Shown: in pieces, positions 15,001 through 30,000 of the stretch | Position numbering within the stretch: position 1 is the first letter of the stretch | How the letters are laid out: each line of letters starts with the position of its first letter | Source: Clarkia xantiana subsp. parviflora | Taxonomy: Eukaryota; Streptophyta; Magnoliopsida; Myrtales; Onagraceae | Length of the DNA stretch: 64,000 nucleotides | Direction of reading: 5' to 3' | NCBI GenBank assembly: GCA_036873135.1 | Contig: JAPTYO010000054.1 | Location: forward strand, 1-64,000 | The notes under the pieces: model-generated | Databases searched by the model: none | The model's input: only the letters and a program-made list of their open reading frames with translations | What the model was told of the DNA's origin: nothing | Translations under genes and position numbers: made by a program

Positions 15001-18000
15001 AAGGGTCCGAGTGAGGTTATATTGAAAAAATGAGAAAATTGGCCGAAACCGAAGATTTTTCCTTACTAACCATCACAGAAAACTTGGTGCTTATGAGTCC
15101 AAAATGAGAATGATTTTAAACCATTCCACGGTCATATACGACGAGTAAGAATGCAAATAAAACTGATTTAATAAAAAATAAGGGTCCGAGTGAGGTTATA
15201 TTGAAAAAATGAGAAAATTGGCCGAAACCGAAGATTTTTCCTTACTAACCATCACAGAAAACTTGGTGCTTATGAGTCCAAAATGAGAATGATTTTAAAC
15301 CATTCCACGGTCATATACGACGAATAAGAGTGCAAATAAAACTGATTTAATAAAAAATAAGGGTCCGAGTGAGGTTATATTGAAAAAATGAGAAAATTGG
15401 CCGAAACCGAAGATTTTTCCTTACTAACCATCACAGAAAACTTGGTGCTTATGAGTCCAAAATGAGAATGATTTTAAACCATTCCACGGTCATATACGAC
15501 GAGTAAGAATGCAAATAAAACTGATTTAATAAAAAATAAGGGTCCGAGTGAGGTTATATTGAAAAAATGAGAAAATTGGCCGAAACCGAAGATTTTTCCT
15601 TACTAACCATCACAGAAAACTTGGTGCTTATGAGTCCAAAATGAGAATGATTTTAAACCATTCCACGGTCATATACGACGAGTAAGAGTGCAAATAAAAC
15701 TGATTTAATAAAAAATAAGGGTCCGAGTGAGGTTATATTGAAAAAATGAGAAAATTGGCCGAAACCGAAGATTTTTCCTTACTAACCATCACAGAAAACT
15801 TGGTGCTTATGAGTCCAAAATGAGAATGATTTTAAACCATTCCACGGTCATATACGACGAGTAAGAGTGCAAATAAAACTGATTTAATAAAAAATAAGGG
15901 TCCGAGTGAGGTTATATTGAAAAAATGAGAAAATTGGCCGAAACCGAAGATTTTTCCTTACTAACCATCACAGAAAACTTGGTGCTTATGAGTCCAAAAT
16001 GAGAATGATTTTAAACCATTCCACGGTCATATACGACGAGTAAGAGTGCAAATAAAACTGATTTAATAAAAAATAAGGGTCCGAGTGAGGTTATATTGAA
16101 AAAATGAGAAAATTGGCCGAAACCGAAGATTTTTCCTTACTAACCATCACAGAAAACTTGGTGCTTATGAGTCCAAAATGAGAATGATTTTAAACCATTC
16201 CACGGTCATATACGACGAATAAGAGTGCAAATAAAACTGATTTAATAAAAAATAAGGGTCCGAGTGAGGTTATATTGAAAAAATGAGAAAATTGGCCGAA
16301 ACCGAAGATTTTTCCTTACTAACCATCACAGAAAACTTGGTGCTTATGAGTCCAAAATGAGAATGATTTTAAACCATTCCACGGTCATATACGACGAATA
16401 AGAGTGCAAATAAAACTGATTTAATAAAAAATAAGGGTCCGAGTGAGGTTATATTGAAAAAATGAGAAAATTGGCCGAAACCGAAGATTTTTCCTTACTA
16501 ACCATCACAGAAAACTTGGTGCTTATGAGTCCAAAATGAGAATGATTTTAAACCATTCCACGGTCATATACGACGAGTAAGAGTGCAAATAAAACTGATT
16601 TAATAAAAAATAAGGGTCCGAGTGAGGTTATATTGAAAAAATGAGAAAATTGGCCGAAACCGAAGATTTTTCCTTACTAACCATCACAGAAAACTTGGTG
16701 CTTATGAGTCCAAAATGAGAATGATTTTAAACCATTCCACGGTCATATACGACGAGTAAGAGTGCAAATAAAACTGATTTAATAAAAAATAAGGGTCCGA
16801 GTGAGGTTATATTGAAAAAATGAGAAAATTGGCCGAAACCGAAGATTTTTCCTTACTAACCATCACAGAAAACTTGGTGCTTATGAGTCCAAAATGAGAA
16901 TGATTTTAAACCATTCCACGGTCATATACGACGAATAAGAGTGCAAATAAAACTGATTTAATAAAAAATAAGGGTCCGAGTGAGGTTATATTGAAAAAAT
17001 GAGAAAATTGGCCGAAACCGAAGATTTTTCCTTACTAACCATCACAGAAAACTTGGTGCTTATGAGTCCAAAATGAGAATGATTTTAAACCATTCCACGG
17101 TCATATACGACGAGTAAGAGTGCAAATAAAACTGATTTAATAAAAAATAAGGGTCCGAGTGAGGTTATATTGAAAAAATGAGAAAATTGGCCGAAACCGA
17201 AGATTTTTCCTTACTAACCATCACAGAAAACTTGGTGCTTATGAGTCCAAAATGAGAATGATTTTAAACCATTCCACGGTCATATACGACGAATAAGAAT
17301 GCAAATAAAACTGATTTAATAAAAAATAAGGGTCCGAGTGAGGTTATATTGAAAAAATGAGAAAATTGGCCGAAACCGAAGATTTTTCCTTACTAACCAT
17401 CACAGAAAACTTGGTGCTTATGAGTCCAAAATGAGAATGATTTTAAACCATTCCACGGTCATATACGACGAGTAAGAATGCAAATAAAACTGATTTAATA
17501 AAAAATAAGGGTCCGAGTGAGGTTATATTGAAAAAATGAGAAAATTGGCCGAAACCGAAGATTTTTCCTTACTAACCATCACAGAAAACTTGGTGCTTAT
17601 GAGTCCAAAATGAGAATGATTTTAAACCATTCCACGGTCATATACGACGAGTAAGAATGCAAATAAAACTGATTTAATAAAAAATAAGGGTCCGAGTGAG
17701 GTTATATTGAAAAAATGAGAAAATTGGCCGAAACCGAAGATTTTTCCTTACTAACCATCACAGAAAACTTGGTGCTTATGAGTCCAAAATGAGAATGATT
17801 TTAAACCATTCCACGGTCATATACGACGAGTAAGAGTGCAAATAAAACTGATTTAATAAAAAATAAGGGTCCGAGTGAGGTTATATTGAAAAAATGAGAA
17901 AATTGGCCGAAACCGAAGATTTTTCCTTACTAACCATCACAGAAAACTTGGTGCTTATGAGTCCAAAATGAGAATGATTTTAAACCATTCCACGGTCATA

Positions 18001-21000
18001 TACGACGAGTAAGAATGCAAATAAAACTGATTTAATAAAAAATAAGGGTCCGAGTGAGGTTATATTGAAAAAATGAGAAAATTGGCCGAAACCGAAGATT
18101 TTTCCTTACTAACCATCACAGAAAACTTGGTGCTTATGAGTCCAAAATGAGAATGATTTTAAACCATTCCACGGTCATATACGACGAGTAAGAGTGCAAA
18201 TAAAACTGATTTAATAAAAAATAAGGGTCCGAGTGAGGTTATATTGAAAAAATGAGAAAATTGGCCGAAACCGAAGATTTTTCCTTACTAACCATCACAG
18301 AAAACTTGGTGCTTATGAGTCCAAAATGAGAATGATTTTAAACCATTCCACGGTCATATACGACGAATAAGAGTGCAAATAAAACTGATTTAATAAAAAA
18401 TAAGGGTCCGAGTGAGGTTATATTGAAAAAATGAGAAAATTGGCCGAAACCGAAGATTTTTCCTTACTAACCATCACAGAAAACTTGGTGCTTATGAGTC
18501 CAAAATGAGAATGATTTTAAACCATTCCACGGTCATATACGACGAGTAAGAGTGCAAATAAAACTGATTTAATAAAAAATAAGGGTCCGAGTGAGGTTAT
18601 ATTGAAAAAATGAGAAAATTGGCCGAAACCGAAGATTTTTCCTTACTAACCATCACAGAAAACTTGGTGCTTATGAGTCCAAAATGAGAATGATTTTAAA
18701 CCATTCCACGGTCATATACGACGAGTAAGAATGCAAATAAAACTGATTTAATAAAAAATAAGGGTCCGAGTGAGGTTATATTGAAAAAATGAGAAAATTG
18801 GCCGAAACCGAAGATTTTTCCTTACTAACCATCACAGAAAACTTGGTGCTTATGAGTCCAAAATGAGAATGATTTTAAACCATTCCACGGTCATATACGA
18901 CGAGTAAGAGTGCAAATAAAACTGATTTAATAAAAAATAAGGGTCCGAGTGAGGTTATATTGAAAAAATGAGAAAATTGGCCGAAACCGAAGATTTTTCC
19001 TTACTAACCATCACAGAAAACTTGGTGCTTATGAGTCCAAAATGAGAATGATTTTAAACCATTCCACGGTCATATACGACGAGTAAGAATGCAAATAAAA
19101 CTGATTTAATAAAAAATAAGGGTCCGAGTGAGGTTATATTGAAAAAATGAGAAAATTGGCCGAAACCGAAGATTTTTCCTTACTAACCATCACAGAAAAC
19201 TTGGTGCTTATGAGTCCAAAATGAGAATGATTTTAAACCATTCCACGGTCATATACGACGAATAAGAGTGCAAATAAAACTGATTTAATAAAAAATAAGG
19301 GTCCGAGTGAGGTTATATTGAAAAAATGAGAAAATTGGCCGAAACCGAAGATTTTTCCTTACTAACCATCACAGAAAACTTGGTGCTTATGAGTCCAAAA
19401 TGAGAATGATTTTAAACCATTCCACGGTCATATACGACGAATAAGAGTGCAAATAAAACTGATTTAATAAAAAATAAGGGTCCGAGTGAGGTTATATTGA
19501 AAAAATGAGAAAATTGGCCGAAACCGAAGATTTTTCCTTACTAACCATCACAGAAAACTTGGTGCTTATGAGTCCAAAATGAGAATGATTTTAAACCATT
19601 CCACGGTCATATACGACGAGTAAGAGTGCAAATAAAACTGATTTAATAAAAAATAAGGGTCCGAGTGAGGTTATATTGAAAAAATGAGAAAATTGGCCGA
19701 AACCGAAGATTTTTCCTTACTAACCATCACAGAAAACTTGGTGCTTATGAGTCCAAAATGAGAATGATTTTAAACCATTCCACGGTCATATACGACGAGT
19801 AAGAATGCAAATAAAACTGATTTAATAAAAAATAAGGGTCCGAGTGAGGTTATATTGAAAAAATGAGAAAATTGGCCGAAACCGAAGATTTTTCCTTACT
19901 AACCATCACAGAAAACTTGGTGCTTATGAGTCCAAAATGAGAATGATTTTAAACCATTCCACGGTCATATACGACGAATAAGAGTGCAAATAAAACTGAT
20001 TTAATAAAAAATAAGGGTCCGAGTGAGGTTATATTGAAAAAATGAGAAAATTGGCCGAAACCGAAGATTTTTCCTTACTAACCATCACAGAAAACTTGGT
20101 GCTTATGAGTCCAAAATGAGAATGATTTTAAACCATTCCACGGTCATATACGACGAGTAAGAGTGCAAATAAAACTGATTTAATAAAAAATAAGGGTCCG
20201 AGTGAGGTTATATTGAAAAAATGAGAAAATTGGCCGAAACCGAAGATTTTTCCTTACTAACCATCACAGAAAACTTGGTGCTTATGAGTCCAAAATGAGA
20301 ATGATTTTAAACCATTCCACGGTCATATACGACGAGTAAGAATGCAAATAAAACTGATTTAATAAAAAATAAGGGTCCGAGTGAGGTTATATTGAAAAAA
20401 TGAGAAAATTGGCCGAAACCGAAGATTTTTCCTTACTAACCATCACAGAAAACTTGGTGCTTATGAGTCCAAAATGAGAATGATTTTAAACCATTCCACG
20501 GTCATATACGACGAGTAAGAGTGCAAATAAAACTGATTTAATAAAAAATAAGGGTCCGAGTGAGGTTATATTGAAAAATGAGAAAATTGGCCGAAACCGA
20601 AGATTTTTCCTTACTAACCATCACAGAAAACTTGGTGCTTATGAGTCCAAAATGAGAATGATTTTAAACCATTCCACGGTCATATACGACGAATAAGAGT
20701 GCAAATAAAACTGATTTAATAAAAAATAAGGGTCCGAGTGAGGTTATATTGAAAAAATGAGAAAATTGGCCGAAACCGAAGATTTTTCCTTACTAACCAT
20801 CACAGAAAACTTGGTGCTTATGAGTCCAAAATGAGAATGATTTTAAACCATTCCACGGTCATATACGACGAGTAAGAATGCAAATAAAACTGATTTAATA
20901 AAAAATAAGGGTCCGAGTGAGGTTATATTGAAAAAATGAGAAAATTGGCCGAAACCGAAGATTTTTCCTTACTAACCATCACAGAAAACTTGGTGCTTAT

Positions 21001-24000
21001 GAGTCCAAAATGAGAATGATTTTAAACCATTCCACGGTCATATACGACGAGTAAGAATGCAAATAAAACTGATTTAATAAAAAATAAGGGTCCGAGTGAG
21101 GTTATATTGAAAAAATGAGAAAATTGGCCGAAACCGAAGATTTTTCCTTACTAACCATCACAGAAAACTTGGTGCTTATGAGTCCAAAATGAGAATGATT
21201 TTAAACCATTCCACGGTCATATACGACGAGTAAGAATGCAAATAAAACTGATTTAATAAAAAATAAGGGTCCGAGTGAGGTTATATTGAAAAAATGAGAA
21301 AATTGGCCGAAACCGAAGATTTTTCCTTACTAACCATCACAGAAAACTTGGTGCTTATGAGTCCAAAATGAGAATGATTTTAAACCATTCCACGGTCATA
21401 TACGACGAATAAGAGTGCAAATAAAACTGATTTAATAAAAAATAAGGGTCCGAGTGAGGTTATATTGAAAAAATGAGAAAATTGGCCGAAACCGAAGATT
21501 TTTCCTTACTAACCATCACAGAAAACTTGGTGCTTATGAGTCCAAAATGAGAATGATTTTAAACCATTCCACGGTCATATACGACGAGTAAGAATGCAAA
21601 TAAAACTGATTTAATAAAAAATAAGGGTCCGAGTGAGGTTATATTGAAAAAATGAGAAAATTGGCCGAAACCGAAGATTTTTCCTTACTAACCATCACAG
21701 AAAACTTGGTGCTTATGAGTCCAAAATGAGAATGATTTTAAACCATTCCACGGTCATATACGACGAGTAAGAATGCAAATAAAACTGATTTAATAAAAAA
21801 TAAGGGTCCGAGTGAGGTTATATTGAAAAAATGAGAAAATTGGCCGAAACCGAAGATTTTTCCTTACTAACCATCACAGAAAACTTGGTGCTTATGAGTC
21901 CAAAATGAGAATGATTTTAAACCATTCCACGGTCATATACGACGAGTAAGAGTGCAAATAAAACTGATTTAATAAAAAATAAGGGTCCGAGTGAGGTTAT
22001 ATTGAAAAAATGAGAAAATTGGCCGAAACCGAAGATTTTTCCTTACTAACCATCACAGAAAACTTGGTGCTTATGAGTCCAAAATGAGAATGATTTTAAA
22101 CCATTCCACGGTCATATACGACGAATAAGAGTGCAAATAAAACTGATTTAATAAAAAATAAGGGTCCGAGTGAGGTTATATTGAAAAAATGAGAAAATTG
22201 GCCGAAACCGAAGATTTTTCCTTACTAACCATCACAGAAAACTTGGTGCTTATGAGTCCAAAATGAGAATGATTTTAAACCATTCCACGGTCATATACGA
22301 CGAATAAGAGTGCAAATAAAACTGATTTAATAAAAAATAAGGGTCCGAGTGAGGTTATATTGAAAAAATGAGAAAATTGGCCGAAACCGAAGATTTTTCC
22401 TTACTAACCATCACAGAAAACTTGGTGCTTATGAGTCCAAAATGAGAATGATTTTAAACCATTCCACGGTCATATACGACGAGTAAGAGTGCAAATAAAA
22501 CTGATTTAATAAAAAATAAGGGTCCGAGTGAGGTTATATTGAAAAAATGAGAAAATTGGCCGAAACCGAAGATTTTTCCTTACTAACCATCACAGAAAAC
22601 TTGGTGCTTATGAGTCCAAAATGAGAATGATTTTAAACCATTCCACGGTCATATACGACGAATAAGAGTGCAAATAAAACTGATTTAATAAAAAATAAGG
22701 GTCCGAGTGAGGTTATATTGAAAAAATGAGAAAATTGGCCGAAACCGAAGATTTTTCCTTACTAACCATCACAGAAAACTTGGTGCTTATGAGTCCAAAA
22801 TGAGAATGATTTTAAACCATTCCACGGTCATATACGACGAATAAGAGTGCAAATAAAACTGATTTAATAAAAAATAAGGGTCCGAGTGAGGTTATATTGA
22901 AAAAATGAGAAAATTGGCCGAAACCGAAGATTTTTCCTTACTAACCATCACAGAAAACTTGGTGCTTATGAGTCCAAAATGAGAATGATTTTAAACCATT
23001 CCACGGTCATATACGACGAATAAGAGTGCAAATAAAACTGATTTAATAAAAAATAAGGGTCCGAGTGAGGTTATATTGAAAAAATGAGAAAATTGGCCGA
23101 AACCGAAGATTTTTCCTTACTAACCATCACAGAAAACTTGGTGCTTATGAGTCCAAAATGAGAATGATTTTAAACCATTCCACGGTCATATACGACGAAT
23201 AAGAGTGCAAATAAAACTGATTTAATAAAAAATAAGGGTCCGAGTGAGGTTATATTGAAAAAATGAGAAAATTGGCCGAAACCGAAGATTTTTCCTTACT
23301 AACCATCACAGAAAACTTGGTGCTTATGAGTCCAAAATGAGAATGATTTTAAACCATTCCACGGTCATATACGACGAGTAAGAGTGCAAATAAAACTGAT
23401 TTAATAAAAAATAAGGGTCCGAGTGAGGTTATATTGAAAAAATGAGAAAATTGGCCGAAACCGAAGATTTTTCCTTACTAACCATCACAGAAAACTTGGT
23501 GCTTATGAGTCCAAAATGAGAATGATTTTAAACCATTCCACGGTCATATACGACGAGTAAGAATGCAAATAAAACTGATTTAATAAAAAATAAGGGTCCG
23601 AGTGAGGTTATATTGAAAAAATGAGAAAATTGGCCGAAACCGAAGATTTTTCCTTACTAACCATCACAGAAAACTTGGTGCTTATGAGTCCAAAATGAGA
23701 ATGATTTTAAACCATTCCACGGTCATATACGACGAGTAAGAGTGCAAATAAAACTGATTTAATAAAAAATAAGGGTCCGAGTGAGGTTATATTGAAAAAA
23801 TGAGAAAATTGGCCGAAACCGAAGATTTTTCCTTACTAACCATCACAGAAAACTTGGTGCTTATGAGTCCAAAATGAGAATGATTTTAAACCATTCCACG
23901 GTCATATACGACGAATAAGAGTGCAAATAAAACTGATTTAATAAAAAATAAGGGTCCGAGTGAGGTTATATTGAAAAAATGAGAAAATTGGCCGAAACCG

Positions 24001-27000
24001 AAGATTTTTCCTTACTAACCATCACAGAAAACTTGGTGCTTATGAGTCCAAAATGAGAATGATTTTAAACCATTCCACGGTCATATACGACGAATAAGAG
24101 TGCAAATAAAACTGATTTAATAAAAAATAAGGGTCCGAGTGAGGTTATATTGAAAAAATGAGAAAATTGGCCGAAACCGAAGATTTTTCCTTACTAACCA
24201 TCACAGAAAACTTGGTGCTTATGAGTCCAAAATGAGAATGATTTTAAACCATTCCACGGTCATATACGACGAGTAAGAATGCAAATAAAACTGATTTAAT
24301 AAAAAATAAGGGTCCGAGTGAGGTTATATTGAAAAAATGAGAAAATTGGCCGAAACCGAAGATTTTTCCTTACTAACCATCACAGAAAACTTGGTGCTTA
24401 TGAGTCCAAAATGAGAATGATTTTAAACCATTCCACGGTCATATACGACGAATAAGAGTGCAAATAAAACTGATTTAATAAAAAATAAGGGTCCGAGTGA
24501 GGTTATATTGAAAAAATGAGAAAATTGGCCGAAACCGAAGATTTTTCCTTACTAACCATCACAGAAAACTTGGTGCTTATGAGTCCAAAATGAGAATGAT
24601 TTTAAACCATTCCACGGTCATATACGACGAATAAGAGTGCAAATAAAACTGATTTAATAAAAAATAAGGGTCCGAGTGAGGTTATATTGAAAAAATGAGA
24701 AAATTGGCCGAAACCGAAGATTTTTCCTTACTAACCATCACAGAAAACTTGGTGCTTATGAGTCCAAAATGAGAATGATTTTAAACCATTCCACGGTCAT
24801 ATACGACGAATAAGAGTGCAAATAAAACTGATTTAATAAAAAATAAGGGTCCGAGTGAGGTTATATTGAAAAAATGAGAAAATTGGCCGAAACCGAAGAT
24901 TTTTCCTTACTAACCATCACAGAAAACTTGGTGCTTATGAGTCCAAAATGAGAATGATTTTAAACCATTCCACGGTCATATACGACGAATAAGAGTGCAA
25001 ATAAAACTGATTTAATAAAAAATAAGGGTCCGAGTGAGGTTATATTGAAAAAATGAGAAAATTGGCCGAAACCGAAGATTTTTCCTTACTAACCATCACA
25101 GAAAACTTGGTGCTTATGAGTCCAAAATGAGAATGATTTTAAACCATTCCACGGTCATATACGACGAGTAAGAATGCAAATAAAACTGATTTAATAAAAA
25201 ATAAGGGTCCGAGTGAGGTTATATTGAAAAAATGAGAAAATTGGCCGAAACCGAAGATTTTTCCTTACTAACCATCACAGAAAACTTGGTGCTTATGAGT
25301 CCAAAATGAGAATGATTTTAAACCATTCCACGGTCATATACGACGAATAAGAGTGCAAATAAAACTGATTTAATAAAAAATAAGGGTCCGAGTGAGGTTA
25401 TATTGAAAAAATGAGAAAATTGGCCGAAACCGAAGATTTTTCCTTACTAACCATCACAGAAAACTTGGTGCTTATGAGTCCAAAATGAGAATGATTTTAA
25501 ACCATTCCACGGTCATATACGACGAATAAGAGTGCAAATAAAACTGATTTAATAAAAAATAAGGGTCCGAGTGAGGTTATATTGAAAAAATGAGAAAATT
25601 GGCCGAAACCGAAGATTTTTCCTTACTAACCATCACAGAAAACTTGGTGCTTATGAGTCCAAAATGAGAATGATTTTAAACCATTCCACGGTCATATACG
25701 ACGAGTAAGAATGCAAATAAAACTGATTTAATAAAAAATAAGGGTCCGAGTGAGGTTATATTGAAAAAATGAGAAAATTGGCCGAAACCGAAGATTTTTC
25801 CTTACTAACCATCACAGAAAACTTGGTGCTTATGAGTCCAAAATGAGAATGATTTTAAACCATTCCACGGTCATATACGACGAGTAAGAGTGCAAATAAA
25901 ACTGATTTAATAAAAAATAAGGGTCCGAGTGAGGTTATATTGAAAAAATGAGAAAATTGGCCGAAACCGAAGATTTTTCCTTACTAACCATCACAGAAAA
26001 CTTGGTGCTTATGAGTCCAAAATGAGAATGATTTTAAACCATTCCACGGTCATATACGACGAGTAAGAGTGCAAATAAAACTGATTTAATAAAAAATAAG
26101 GGTCCGAGTGAGGTTATATTGAAAAAATGAGAAAATTGGCCGAAACCGAAGATTTTTCCTTACTAACCATCACAGAAAACTTGGTGCTTATGAGTCCAAA
26201 ATGAGAATGATTTTAAACCATTCCACGGTCATATACGACGAGTAAGAGTGCAAATAAAACTGATTTAATAAAAAATAAGGGTCCGAGTGAGGTTATATTG
26301 AAAAAATGAGAAAATTGGCCGAAACCGAAGATTTTTCCTTACTAACCATCACAGAAAACTTGGTGCTTATGAGTCCAAAATGAGAATGATTTTAAACCAT
26401 TCCACGGTCATATACGACGAATAAGAGTGCAAATAAAACTGATTTAATAAAAAATAAGGGTCCGAGTGAGGTTATATTGAAAAAATGAGAAAATTGGCCG
26501 AAACCGAAGATTTTTCCTTACTAACCATCACAGAAAACTTGGTGCTTATGAGTCCAAAATGAGAATGATTTTAAACCATTCCACGGTCATATACGACGAA
26601 TAAGAGTGCAAATAAAACTGATTTAATAAAAAATAAGGGTCCGAGTGAGGTTATATTGAAAAAATGAGAAAATTGGCCGAAACCGAAGATTTTTCCTTAC
26701 TAACCATCACAGAAAACTTGGTGCTTATGAGTCCAAAATGAGAATGATTTTAAACCATTCCACGGTCATATACGACGAATAAGAGTGCAAATAAAACTGA
26801 TTTAATAAAAAATAAGGGTCCGAGTGAGGTTATATTGAAAAAATGAGAAAATTGGCCGAAACCGAAGATTTTTCCTTACTAACCATCACAGAAAACTTGG
26901 TGCTTATGAGTCCAAAATGAGAATGATTTTAAACCATTCCACGGTCATATACGACGAGTAAGAGTGCAAATAAAACTGATTTAATAAAAAATAAGGGTCC

Positions 27001-30000
27001 GAGTGAGGTTATATTGAAAAAATGAGAAAATTGGCCGAAACCGAAGATTTTTCCTTACTAACCATCACAGAAAACTTGGTGCTTATGAGTCCAAAATGAG
27101 AATGATTTTAAACCATTCCACGGTCATATACGACGAGTAAGAGTGCAAATAAAACTGATTTAATAAAAAATAAGGGTCCGAGTGAGGTTATATTGAAAAA
27201 ATGAGAAAATTGGCCGAAACCGAAGATTTTTCCTTACTAACCATCACAGAAAACTTGGTGCTTATGAGTCCAAAATGAGAATGATTTTAAACCATTCCAC
27301 GGTCATATACGACGAATAAGAGTGCAAATAAAACTGATTTAATAAAAAATAAGGGTCCGAGTGAGGTTATATTGAAAAAATGAGAAAATTGGCCGAAACC
27401 GAAGATTTTTCCTTACTAACCATCACAGAAAACTTGGTGCTTATGAGTCCAAAATGAGAATGATTTTAAACCATTCCACGGTCATATACGACGAATAAGA
27501 GTGCAAATAAAACTGATTTAATAAAAAATAAGGGTCCGAGTGAGGTTATATTGAAAAAATGAGAAAATTGGCCGAAACCGAAGATTTTTCCTTACTAACC
27601 ATCACAGAAAACTTGGTGCTTATGAGTCCAAAATGAGAATGATTTTAAACCATTCCACGGTCATATACGACGAGTAAGAGTGCAAATAAAACTGATTTAA
27701 TAAAAAATAAGGGTCCGAGTGAGGTTATATTGAAAAAATGAGAAAATTGGCCGAAACCGAAGATTTTTCCTTACTAACCATCACAGAAAACTTGGTGCTT
27801 ATGAGTCCAAAATGAGAATGATTTTAAACCATTCCACGGTCATATACGACGAATAAGAGTGCAAATAAAACTGATTTAATAAAAAATAAGGGTCCGAGTG
27901 AGGTTATATTGAAAAAATGAGAAAATTGGCCGAAACCGAAGATTTTTCCTTACTAACCATCACAGAAAACTTGGTGCTTATGAGTCCAAAATGAGAATGA
28001 TTTTAAACCATTCCACGGTCATATACGACGAGTAAGAGTGCAAATAAAACTGATTTAATAAAAAATAAGGGTCCGAGTGAGGTTATATTGAAAAAATGAG
28101 AAAATTGGCCGAAACCGAAGATTTTTCCTTACTAACCATCACAGAAAACTTGGTGCTTATGAGTCCAAAATGAGAATGATTTTAAACCATTCCACGGTCA
28201 TATACGACGAATAAGAGTGCAAATAAAACTGATTTAATAAAAAATAAGGGTCCGAGTGAGGTTATATTGAAAAAATGAGAAAATTGGCCGAAACCGAAGA
28301 TTTTTCCTTACTAACCATCACAGAAAACTTGGTGCTTATGAGTCCAAAATGAGAATGATTTTAAACCATTCCACGGTCATATACGACGAGTAAGAGTGCA
28401 AATAAAACTGATTTAATAAAAAATAAGGGTCCGAGTGAGGTTATATTGAAAAAATGAGAAAATTGGCCGAAACCGAAGATTTTTCCTTACTAACCATCAC
28501 AGAAAACTTGGTGCTTATGAGTCCAAAATGAGAATGATTTTAAACCATTCCACGGTCATATACGACGAATAAGAGTGCAAATAAAACTGATTTAATAAAA
28601 AATAAGGGTCCGAGTGAGGTTATATTGAAAAAATGAGAAAATTGGCCGAAACCGAAGATTTTTCCTTACTAACCATCACAGAAAACTTGGTGCTTATGAG
28701 TCCAAAATGAGAATGATTTTAAACCATTCCACGGTCATATACGACGAGTAAGAGTGCAAATAAAACTGATTTAATAAAAAATAAGGGTCCGAGTGAGGTT
28801 ATATTGAAAAAATGAGAAAATTGGCCGAAACCGAAGATTTTTCCTTACTAACCATCACAGAAAACTTGGTGCTTATGAGTCCAAAATGAGAATGATTTTA
28901 AACCATTCCACGGTCATATACGACGAGTAAGAGTGCAAATAAAACTGATTTAATAAAAAATAAGGGTCCGAGTGAGGTTATATTGAAAAATGAGAAAATT
29001 GGCCGAAACCGAAGATTTTTCCTTACTAACCATCACAGAAAACTTGGTGCTTATGAGTCCAAAATGAGAATGATTTTAAACCATTCCACGGTCATATACG
29101 ACGAATAAGAGTGCAAATAAAACTGATTTAATAAAAAATAAGGGTCCGAGTGAGGTTATATTGAAAAAATGAGAAAATTGGCCGAAACCGAAGATTTTTC
29201 CTTACTAACCATCACAGAAAACTTGGTGCTTATGAGTCCAAAATGAGAATGATTTTAAACCATTCCACGGTCATATACGACGAATAAGAGTGCAAATAAA
29301 ACTGATTTAATAAAAAATAAGGGTCCGAGTGAGGTTATATTGAAAAAATGAGAAAATTGGCCGAAACCGAAGATTTTTCCTTACTAACCATCACAGAAAA
29401 CTTGGTGCTTATGAGTCCAAAATGAGAATGATTTTAAACCATTCCACGGTCATATACGACGAATAAGAGTGCAAATAAAACTGATTTAATAAAAAATAAG
29501 GGTCCGAGTGAGGTTATATTGAAAAAATGAGAAAATTGGCCGAAACCGAAGATTTTTCCTTACTAACCATCACAGAAAACTTGGTGCTTATGAGTCCAAA
29601 ATGAGAATGATTTTAAACCATTCCACGGTCATATACGACGAATAAGAGTGCAAATAAAACTGATTTAATAAAAAATAAGGGTCCGAGTGAGGTTATATTG
29701 AAAAAATGAGAAAATTGGCCGAAACCGAAGATTTTTCCTTACTAACCATCACAGAAAACTTGGTGCTTATGAGTCCAAAATGAGAATGATTTTAAACCAT
29801 TCCACGGTCATATACGACGAATAAGAGTGCAAATAAAACTGATTTAATAAAAAATAAGGGTCCGAGTGAGGTTATATTGAAAAAATGAGAAAATTGGCCG
29901 AAACCGAAGATTTTTCCTTACTAACCATCACAGAAAACTTGGTGCTTATGAGTCCAAAATGAGAATGATTTTAAACCATTCCACGGTCATATACGACGAG